Below, piece after piece: positions 1 to 5,742 of a stretch of 5,742 bases of DNA (its first letter is position 1; each line of letters begins with the position of its first letter). The DNA is taken from the NCBI GenBank assembly GCA_022566435.1, contig JADFIX010000318.1, positions 1 through 5,742 on the forward strand, written 5' to 3'. Under the pieces are notes generated by a model that saw only the letters and a program-made list of their open reading frames with translations, was not told the origin of the DNA and ran no database searches. The position numbers and the translations under genes were made by a program. The stretch comes from Planctomycetota bacterium (GTDB lineage Bacteria; Planctomycetota; Phycisphaerae; UBA1845).

Positions 1-2239
1 TGCCGCAAACTGCGATGGTGTCCATCGGCCCGCCCGTACAATGGGCATCGGTGATGCACTCCAAGGCACGCCCGCAAACGGTTGCCGTCGGGCCGGGCGG
101 AAGCGAAAGCTGGACGTTCGGGGGGACGGCGCCTCCGAGGCGCATGTCGGCGTCGCAAATCTCACCGGTGAACTCGCCGCTGATAGTCACCAAACCGCTG
201 ATCACGCCCTCTCCGTCTTCGTCCGCGTCAGCCACGATGTCACCCGACACGTCGCCGTCTATCGTGATGGGCTCTACAATGTTTCCATGGACCTGAATAC
301 TACCCGACATCGACCCGCTGATATGGAGGACCGGGTCGTCGGAAGCGCCGTTCAATCCCAAATCGCTCTGCACGATGAAAGACGAATCGGCCTGCACGGT
401 TTCTAACGTAATGTTCCGGATGGGTCTGAGCGCACTGGTTCCCAAAGTAAGGGTGCCGGGCGTGCCGGGGCCGTTTCCGATACCCGCTACATCGATCCCC
501 CTGGCTTCAGGTATTATTCCCTGGATAAGTCCGCCCGACTCATCACCGTTCTTGACGCAATGAGCGCGCGTGCGGATCGCCCTGTCGAGAATGAGTTCGA
601 GATTCGACCAGTTGCCCGGGCTCTGCGCAGGGATGTCCACCGTCCAGAGGTCGCGGCACGGTGTGAAAGCGGGGTCCCCGACACTGACCGTAATGTTGTG
701 TGGCGGGGCCGCCGCCCAGACGGAAGTGATCGTGCCGATGTCGGCCGGTAGGGAGTCCACCTCTCGTCCGATTCGCCATTCGGCGACTCGAACACCGGTC
801 TCGTCTTCAGTGGCTTTCAGTGTCACGACGGGGGGAATGACCATGTAGTCGACTTCAAAATCGCCAGGAGAGGTCGGTCCTGGACCGACGATGTCCCATT
901 GCACGTCGACACCCGTGGGGGCGAGGGTTGGGTCATCCCAGCCGTGAATGCCGAAGGCGGCGATGATTGCGGCCTGATTCGGTCCAGGCGTGCTAAGAAC
1001 GCCGTCGTTGTCGTCGGCCACCAGAACCTCGATGATCACCGTTTGATCGAGCACGCCGCGCGTGAGGGCTGCAAAGTCGGCGAAAATTTGGTCGGTGGCG
1101 GCTTCGCCGATGCCATCCTCCCTCAGGTCCCAGAATGCGCCTGCAAGGCCCAAGCCCAAACAGTAGAAGTAGTTTTCGCACCGTGGGTCATCAAACAGAA
1201 CCTCGCACCCCTCGGCTGGACAATGGGCCGGGCTGAATGCTACAAGATGTTCGAATTTGTGTTTTCCCCCGAGAGCGTCGGTTCGCCTGGCGCAGGTTTC
1301 CAAGGGTGGGTCGCTGTCGAAAAAGGCGTGATTGACCCTGTAATAGTTTTCAGCGAAACACGCAGTGTCGTACACAAGCGAATAAACGGTGTCCGCGAAG
1401 CCTTCGACGAACGGGTCAGAATTCAGAATGAGGGTGGGAATCAACTCGCTCAAAATAAAGTGACCGTATTCGTGTGCCATTATTGTAGACATCGCGGAGC
1501 TAGCGCAAAAGGTGTCATCGTCCTGGGGGTACTTACTTAGAATTCTTGGCGGCTCAGATTTAGAAAACCCGGCGTTACAAGCAGCTCCGTCGGGCCCTCC
1601 CCAATTAACAACGCAACGGATCTGTTGGTTGATAGATGTGAAGTTCGGCTGTAGCGCGGCAAACCAATTGTGCGCCCTGTTGATGGCTAGGAAGGCATTC
1701 ACCTGTGAAGTGTCCTCGGGCGCCGGCGGGTTGGCATCGTTGAATAGAAGGTCTTTATCGCTGGCCGGCGGATCCACATCAGGTACGGTATCTTCAAGAT
1801 CGCAAGAGTCCTCGCATTGCGGATCGCAGTAGCAGTTGAGTGCAAGGCTCTCCACACTGACCCAACGGCTTTTGAGGACACTTGATACATGGACCATCAC
1901 GTCAACGTCGGGAATCGTGTATTCTCCATCACTAGCCGATCCATCCTCCGTCGCGTAGACCGGCGGAAACCCTGTCGCCGTGACCATGATGCCCGGCAGG
2001 TTCATTTGCACCGGAGGGTTCGTTGAATCATCAGCGGCCGTCCCGGGCGTTGCGAATCCGGTAACACGTCCAGAAATATCGCCTACGCCATCGACGCCAA
2101 TGTCGATCGCGTCGACGATGGCACCGGTAGCGGTGTCGATGAAAAACAGATAGATCTCGTCATCGTCCCAGCGGCGGAAGCGCCACGCGCGGTGATAGCT
2201 GTTGTCCGTGGTCCGATAGACCACGTTCTCCGGCGTCGA
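1..2239 (-). CDS. Secreted M36/M4-like zinc metallopeptidase, main part; cut off from its start by an amber codon and truncated by the window edge
   Basis: The minus-strand frame that ends at the TAG at 2242-2240 continues without a stop for 746 codons to position 1. Counting residues from the Met at 2764: residues 176-222 finish a PepSY domain (YLFFIDTATGAIVDAIDIG). Residues 229-305 resemble a carboxypeptidase-regulatory-like beta-sandwich (GDISGRV, DGEYTIPDV). Residues 311-321 hold four Cys (NCYCDPQCEDSC). Residues 353-368 (SQVNAFLAINRAHNWF) resemble the entry of fungalysin-like catalytic domains. HEYGH (431-435) and EGFAD (E454) supply the two His, the catalytic Glu and the third zinc ligand of gluzincins. 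AFWDLREDG (about 543) and DDNDG (584-588) close the domain. Then come beta-rich regions, G-D/S-G repeats (814-869) and a Cys-containing tail. The family would degrade extracellular protein. There is no ATG near the TAG; the first alternative start is a GTG at 2224, which would lack a signal peptide. M36 versus M4 placement is uncertain: the 18-residue gap between HEXXH and the ligand Glu is closer to thermolysin spacing. Confidence 0.85.
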
Positions 2240-2242
2240 CTA
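2240..2242 (-). other. In-frame amber codon interrupting the peptidase gene
   Basis: The minus strand reads CTC ACA AAC TAG TCG ACG CCG GAG AAC GTG. The frame is preserved on both sides, so this is a single nonsense codon and not a frameshift. It splits the PepSY domain. A GTG 15 nt after the stop (2224-2222) is in frame, with GGAG at 2231-2228, but the 3-nt spacing between GGAG and GTG is short for efficient initiation. Confidence 0.9.
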
Positions 2243-2764
2243 GTTTGTGAGTTGGGGGTACGCGGCGAGTGCGGTGTCCAATGCATCCTGTTCCGACTTC
2301 ACGTCGTCCGGGAGAGTGGCCTCCGGCTCCTGTTTGAGAACGGCGCCGATGTAGACGATTTTCTCGGTCGCCCCCATCAGGACGATAACCTTGATAAAGC
2401 CGCCATGCATCGGCAGGTTGTCTTCTTCCGCTACCGTCTGCTTGTAGGTGAAGACAGTGAACTTGCCATTGGCGATAAGCAGGTCATTGTCGTACGCCAA
2501 GTCGAGGGTCGCCACGCCGAGGATACCGGGATTGTCGTCCAGGAACTGTTTCACGAATGCCTGTCTCCCCTGCCCCTGCGGTCTCTCGGCGAAGGGGACC
2601 CCGAAAATGGCACCGATTCCATCTTCCGACAAGGTCGCCTTGGCCCCGGCATGCGCCGCGAGGAAATCGACCGTCTGAGGCATGGGTTGTGTTGGTGGTG
2701 CCGCCGATGCAAGACCCGGCAGCAATGTGCATACAATCGTCGTCATTCTTGTTCTTGAAGACAT
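2240..2764 (-). CDS. Secreted FTP/PepSY propeptide fragment, 5' part of the interrupted metallopeptidase gene
   Basis: This is a 174-codon frame. Residues 1-21 look like a Sec signal peptide: Arg at 4 and 6, a hydrophobic core TIVCTLLPGL, and A-S-A before the likely cut after residue 21. Residues about 70-142 match the fungalysin/thermolysin propeptide (FTP) pattern: FLDDNPGILG, then FTYKQTV, then LPMHGGFIKVIV. Residues from about 155 (SEQDALDTALAAYP) begin a PepSY helix whose strands (AWRFRRW, YLFFIDTATG) lie beyond the stop. In this family FTP and PepSY form the inhibitory and chaperone part of a zymogen and are removed after secretion. The stop therefore falls inside a domain and not between genes. 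The start at 2764 is favoured by two AGGA purine blocks upstream. A later ATG (2746) would shorten the n-region and has no such site. A free-standing inhibitor-like secreted protein is possible but less likely than half of a broken gene. Confidence 0.85.
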   Translation of the reverse strand: MSSRTRMTTIVCTLLPGLASAAPPTQPMPQTVDFLAAHAGAKATLSEDGIGAIFGVPFAERPQGQGRQAFVKQFLDDNPGILGVATLDLAYDNDLLIANGKFTVFTYKQTVAEEDNLPMHGGFIKVIVLMGATEKIVYIGAVLKQEPEATLPDDVKSEQDALDTALAAYPQLTN

Positions 2765-2773
2765 CGTTTTCTT

Positions 2774-2783
2774 TCCTTTCCTT
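2774..2783 (-). promoter_or_regulatory. Ribosome binding site of the peptidase gene
   Basis: The minus strand upstream of the ATG at 2764 reads AAGGAAAGGAAAGAAAACG. The nearer AGGA (2777-2774) lies 9 nt before the start codon, and a second copy lies at 2782-2779. This supports the start at 2764 over internal ATGs. Confidence 0.6.
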
Positions 2784-2903
2784 GCTCGTCCTTGACGCTA
2801 GCGGTTCGACTCGATACCCGCGTCGCCCTCTTTATGAAGCCCGTTTTTCCCGAGTAGAAGTTTTCCATGCCGTGCGCTCGCTTCGTCTCTTGTTGAAGAC
2901 CGT

Positions 2904-2932
2904 CATTCCGGCGGTGACCGCGCGCGGGAATG
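2904..2932. repeat. Small imperfect hairpin with CATTCC/GGAATG arms
   Basis: CATTCC (2904-2909) pairs with GGAATG (2927-2932), and an inner GCGG-TGA-CCGC can also pair. Its general look (CATTCC, GC-rich centre, GGAATG) resembles dispersed intergenic palindromes of many bacteria. Only this one copy is seen, so its repeat nature is a guess. Confidence 0.3.
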
Positions 2933-3450
2933 CAGTATTACGGAAAGTGAAGACCCATTCGCGCTGTCGCGGATTGGCGTATGATCATCGCGCTCACGCT
3001 GACTCGTTCCGGCGGAATCATCCCGGCCGACGTCACAAAACGTCAGGCTTGTTTGCGCGGCTAGACCGGCGGCTCGCTTTCGATCCGTCTGCTTGTCAAA
3101 GCGCAGCAAAGCAAGCCCCCCATGCGCTGATTCTGTCTTGAAGCGGTCGTTACGAGCCCACATGCGCGTCCCGCTTGCAACCAAGAAATCGGTAAGCCAT
3201 CCACACGCCCCGCGCTTAACGCCGCGTGTGCTCGGCTGGGAATCACCACGCCTGCCGCTAATTCTCACGATTCCGTGTGGATAGAGCCCCTCGACGCCTA
3301 CCGTGCCGAACAGTTTATTCCTGCAAATACACAAAAGCAACAAGAATCTCTTGCGCTCCGCCTGATGGGTTGACGTTTGGTAGCACGAATGATGGTTATG
3401 GCGCTTCGGCCCGGCATTTGATGTAGGCCATACAGGCTACATTGAGAAGA

Positions 3451-3473
3451 GGAGATTCGAAAGTGGAGTCTCC
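3451..3473. repeat. 8-bp stem hairpin in the intergenic region
   Basis: GGAGATTC (3451-3458) pairs with GAGTCTCC (3466-3473), with one G-T wobble and a 7-nt loop GAAAGTG. No T-run follows on the plus strand. On the minus strand it is followed by TCTTCTC, which is only mildly pyrimidine-rich. A terminator or small RNA element is possible but not shown. Confidence 0.35.
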
Positions 3474-3663
3474 AACGAAACCACGTTCTTGATGGCGTCA
3501 GGCCATTCTCCGGTCGATCGTCAACCCGAGCGGTATAGTCTATATTGCCTACACTGCTTGGTAAAGACACGCCGACCCTTTGCCTATGATACCGAAACGT
3601 TTTGGCGAAGGTATAAACCTACCATGCGACCCGAGAATACAACAAGACTGAGGACGACCGAAT

Positions 3664-3701
3664 CCGTTCAACTGATTCGTGCCACCGATTAGGATGAACG
3701 G
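3664..3701. repeat. 7-bp inverted repeat CCGTTCA/TGAACGG downstream of the amidase
   Basis: CCGTTCA (3664-3670) and TGAACGG (3695-3701) are perfect reverse complements separated by 24 nt. Near-repeats ATTCGTGCCACCG (3675-3687) and ATTCGTGCGACCG (3715-3727) follow each other in direct orientation nearby, with one mismatch. The function is unknown. Confidence 0.3.
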
Positions 3702-3725
3702 TGAGGGCGACCGAATTCGTGCGAC

Positions 3726-3752
3726 CGCGGTGGGGGCCGGGTGGCCACCGCG
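3726..3752 (-). terminator. Possible transcription-end hairpin after the amidase
   Basis: Starting 18 nt past the amidase stop on the minus strand, CGCGGTGG (3752-3745) and CCACCGCG (3733-3726) form a perfect 8-bp GC-rich stem with an 11-nt loop. The following minus-strand bases (GTCGCACGAATTCGG) carry no U-tract, so this is not a canonical intrinsic terminator. It could still stabilise the 3' end or pause polymerase. Position and stem strength are the only support. Confidence 0.35.
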
Positions 3753-3770
3753 AATCGAAGAGTGGGAAGC

Positions 3771-5561
3771 CTACTGCCCGGTGGAGACGTCCGGTTTCTC
3801 TAAGGGCGGACGCTGGAGGTGAAAGTCCGTCGCCCCCTGAAACGCGTGGGCCACAGCCAGCAACGTGTCGTCACCATGGAGACGACCGGTGAAGGTGATG
3901 CTGGTCGGCGTGCCGCCCTCCGCCCGGAAGCCGTGCGGCAACACGACGCAGGGGTGCCCGGTCAGATTGGTCAGTGCCAGGTTGCTCCCGCCAAATGTAG
4001 GTGACACGTAGACGTCTACGTTTTCCATCAACCTGTTCATTTCACCCATCACCAGCGTTCGGATGCGATTGGCCCGCAAATACTCGACCGCGGGGATCAG
4101 TTGCCCCTGGCGAAACTCGTTCGGCCAGGCATTGACCACCTGCCGCACGAGTTCATCATCTCGACCGCTTCGGGTCAACTCGTCGAACGCTGTCGCGGCT
4201 TCGGCAGTCAGGATGAGCAATAGCGGACCGATCGGGTATTTGTCCGGAAGTTCGATCGGAACCAGATTCACGCCAATGCGGCGAAGAACATCGAGCACCC
4301 GCCGATCGAATGACAGCATTTGGGCGACGCGATCGCGAGTTTCCGCGTCCTCGATGTCTTGCAGACGTCGTTCATCGAACAATGACTCGATGAAGCCGAC
4401 GCGCAGGCTGCGCACATCTTGCCGAGGCGGCCACACGAACGGGCGGTCCACCGCGGCGGCATCGAGCCCGTCCCGTCCGTGAATGGTCGCGAACACCAGC
4501 GCACAGTCCTCGACCGATCGAGCGATCGGACCGACCTTGTCCATACTCCATGTCAGGGCCATACATCCGAAACGGCTGACCCGCCCGAACGTGGGTCGCA
4601 GTCCGGTGGCGCCGCACCGCGTGCAGGGTGAGACGATGCTGCCCAAGGTTTCGGTCCCGATCGTAAAGCCGGTCAGGCCCGCGGCAGTAGCGGCCGCCGG
4701 TCCCGCGGACGACCCGCTCGAACCTTGGTCGACGTTCCAGGGATTCTTGGTGGTCGCATCGAACCAGACGTCTCCCCAGGCGAGGGCGCCCACCGATAGC
4801 TTGGCGATGAGAACCGCCCCTGCGTCTTCAAGGCGGGAAATCACGGTGGCCTTCTCGTCGCGAACCTGGTCTTGGAAGGGCGTAGCGCCCCAGGTCGTTC
4901 GGTAACCGGGATAGGCGAACAAGTCCTTGACGCCCCAGGGAATGCCATGTAGCGGTCCGCGATACTGCCCGGCGGCGATCTCCCGATCCGCCCCCTCGGC
5001 CTGCTTCAACGCGGCTTCTTCCGTCAAGGTGATGACACAATGCAGCAGCGGATCATACATCTTAAGGCGTGCCAAATACATTTTCGTCAGGTCGACTGAC
5101 GAAACCTGGCGCGCTTTGATCAATGCCGCCAGTTCGGTGATCGGGGCAAAGGCCAGATCTTCCTCAGACTGCGGCTTCTTAGACGCGGTCGATGGGCTCA
5201 TGGCGATCGGTTTGCGTCGTACGTGAGGGTGGGGCGGTGCCAGCGGTTCGGATGAGAAGTGCAGCGCCGGCGGCACGCCGTTGTCCAGGGGCACGTCTCG
5301 GATTTTCTTGTAGCCGGTCAAGACCTCATTGACGCCTTCGAGCATGAGCTTGCGATCTTCATCGGTGTACTCCATCCCGGCGATCCACTCGGCATCTTTG
5401 ATCATTTCGGGCGTGACCTGCCGGCCTTCGTCGGCCATCGCGGCCAACGCCCGGCGGAACACGACCGAACCGACACCGGCGGCGGCGAGACCTTGCAAGA
5501 TACGCCGTCGCGAAACATGAGGACGCTCTTTCGCGCCGCTTAGCTTTGTAGCAACGTTCAT
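3771..5561 (-). CDS. Tat-exported amidase-signature family hydrolase (GatA-like)
   Basis: The product has 596 residues and is complete. Residues 17-24 (SRRRILQG) followed by a hydrophobic Ala/Gly stretch and ALAA (38-41) form a twin-arginine signal, so the enzyme is predicted to be folded and then exported. Residues about 50-105 form a helical N-terminal segment common to this subfamily (GYKKIRDVPLDNGVPPALHF). The amidase-signature core spans about 135-580. Catalytic residues by motif: Lys212 in GVKD, cis-Ser284 in SGSSAGPAA, and nucleophile Ser308 in GTETLGS. The 24-residue spacing between the serines matches GatA and FAAH. The family cleaves carboxamides, but the substrate cannot be told from sequence. 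Export and the extra N-terminal segment argue against a role as the tRNA amidotransferase GatA subunit. The start at 5561 has GGAGGG 9 nt upstream. It ends with TAG. It is followed by a gap of about 1 kb before the next gene, so it is probably monocistronic. Confidence 0.93.
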   Translation of the reverse strand: MNVATKLSGAKERPHVSRRRILQGLAAAGVGSVVFRRALAAMADEGRQVTPEMIKDAEWIAGMEYTDEDRKLMLEGVNEVLTGYKKIRDVPLDNGVPPALHFSSEPLAPPHPHVRRKPIAMSPSTASKKPQSEEDLAFAPITELAALIKARQVSSVDLTKMYLARLKMYDPLLHCVITLTEEAALKQAEGADREIAAGQYRGPLHGIPWGVKDLFAYPGYRTTWGATPFQDQVRDEKATVISRLEDAGAVLIAKLSVGALAWGDVWFDATTKNPWNVDQGSSGSSAGPAAATAAGLTGFTIGTETLGSIVSPCTRCGATGLRPTFGRVSRFGCMALTWSMDKVGPIARSVEDCALVFATIHGRDGLDAAAVDRPFVWPPRQDVRSLRVGFIESLFDERRLQDIEDAETRDRVAQMLSFDRRVLDVLRRIGVNLVPIELPDKYPIGPLLLILTAEAATAFDELTRSGRDDELVRQVVNAWPNEFRQGQLIPAVEYLRANRIRTLVMGEMNRLMENVDVYVSPTFGGSNLALTNLTGHPCVVLPHGFRAEGGTPTSITFTGRLHGDDTLLAVAHAFQGATDFHLQRPPLEKPDVSTGQ

Positions 5562-5570
5562 CCCGCTGAG

Positions 5571-5576
5571 CCCTCC
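5571..5576 (-). promoter_or_regulatory. Ribosome binding site of the amidase
   Basis: GGAGGG on the minus strand, 9 nt before the ATG at 5561. This is a strong Shine-Dalgarno match and fixes the start, placing the twin-arginine motif 18 residues from the N-terminus, as expected for a Tat signal. Confidence 0.7.
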
Positions 5577-5705
5577 ATGGGTATGACATCAACTCCGCCA
5601 GTCACTCGAAGACGGAACGACCAACGGTCCATGATAGAGGATTCGGTCGGATAGGTGTAGGGTACGTCCCGGACGCAACAAGTCTCATTTTTTCCACCGG
5701 TAGAG

Positions 5706-5742
5706 TAGAGGACTAAGGTGGTGGCACCACCTTAGTCCTCTA
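5706..5742. repeat. Perfect 37-nt palindrome at the right edge
   Basis: TAGAGGACTAAGGTGGTG (5706-5723), one central G (5724), and its exact reverse complement (5725-5742). The repeat reaches the last base of the window, so the arms may extend further. With a 1-nt centre it is close to a true palindrome. It could be a natural cruciform or operator, a terminator stem of an upstream gene, or a fold-back assembly artefact at a contig end. Confidence 0.9.

Larger units (their letters stand above)
2784..3770. other. Intergenic stretch of about 1 kb without a convincing gene
   Basis: I see no reading frame here with a recognisable domain, a Shine-Dalgarno-supported start, or protein-like composition. 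The longest candidates (minus 3343-2903 and 3570-3298, plus 3489-3692) give Arg/Ser/Cys-rich peptides typical of non-coding frames. It contains several small inverted repeats, described separately, and a more AT-rich part around 3530-3620 with short palindromes TATAGTCTATA (3534-3544) and AAACGTTT (3595-3602). The leader of the peptidase gene should lie near its left end (about 2785-2900), but I could not pick a clear -35/-10 pair. It could hold a decayed gene or an unrecognised RNA. Confidence 0.5.

Noticed and set aside
899..1540. 213-codon plus-strand reading frame
   Set aside because: It lies wholly opposite the peptidase frame, which carries recognisable zinc-site motifs. The plus-strand product has no domain I recognise and is explained as a shadow.
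2240..2242. Genome-wide reassignment of TAG (for example pyrrolysine)
   Set aside because: The amidase ends with TAG at a natural C-terminus and the sequence beyond it does not look like protein. No pyrrolysine genes are seen. A single nonsense change is simpler.
2192..2758. 188-codon plus-strand reading frame
   Set aside because: It is antisense to the FTP/PepSY region, where the minus strand has a signal peptide, ribosome binding site and family motifs.
2801..2822. GCGGTTCGACTCGATACCC as a tRNA T-arm
   Set aside because: The flanking bases do not form a 5-bp T-stem and no acceptor, D or anticodon arms can be drawn around it.
2903..3343. 146-codon minus-strand reading frame in the gap
   Set aside because: It has no ribosome binding site I can see, no domain, and an Arg/Ser/Gly-rich composition typical of a random frame.
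3549..3770. Open frame of 73 codons continuing past the amidase stop
   Set aside because: The translated extension has no similarity pattern to the amidase family, contains the hairpin at 3726-3752, and this length without a stop is plausible by chance in GC-rich DNA.
5654..5681. TTGTTG (5681-5676) and TACACC (5659-5654) as an amidase promoter
   Set aside because: Spacing is 16 nt but each hexamer matches the sigma-70 consensus at only about three positions, so it is not distinguishable from chance.

Overview
The window looks like a GC-rich bacterial contig, probably from a planctomycete (Phycisphaerae-like). That assignment is inference. It rests on a long secreted metallopeptidase with an FTP/PepSY propeptide, glycine-rich beta repeats and a Cys-rich tail, and on a Tat-exported amidase of the GTETLGS type. 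No marker gene is present, so the taxon is not proven.

Layout: every gene I can support is on the minus strand. From right to left in coordinates, which is the order of transcription, there is a perfect 37-nt palindrome at the extreme right edge (5706-5742). Next is a short 5' leader, then a complete 596-residue Tat-signal amidase (5561-3771). A stretch of about 1 kb without a convincing gene follows (3770-2765). Last is a very long reading frame that starts at 2764 with a Sec signal peptide and runs off the left edge.

That last frame is the most interesting object. Its first 174 codons encode a signal peptide, an FTP propeptide and the first part of a PepSY domain. They end at a single TAG (2242-2240). 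The same frame then stays open for 746 codons to position 1. It encodes the rest of PepSY, a carboxypeptidase-regulatory-like domain, a four-cysteine linker, a zinc metallopeptidase domain (HEYGH at 1474-1460, EGFAD at 1405-1391) and a C-terminal part with short G-D/S-G repeats. One amber codon therefore separates propeptide and protease of what looks like one gene. It could be a recent nonsense pseudogene, a base-call error, or less likely readthrough or reinitiation at a GTG 15 nt downstream.

The amidase and the peptidase are both predicted to be exported, so they would act outside the cytoplasm on amide or peptide substrates. The 1-kb gap argues against a shared operon. I found no rRNA, tRNA, CRISPR array, transposase or recognisable defence or phage module.
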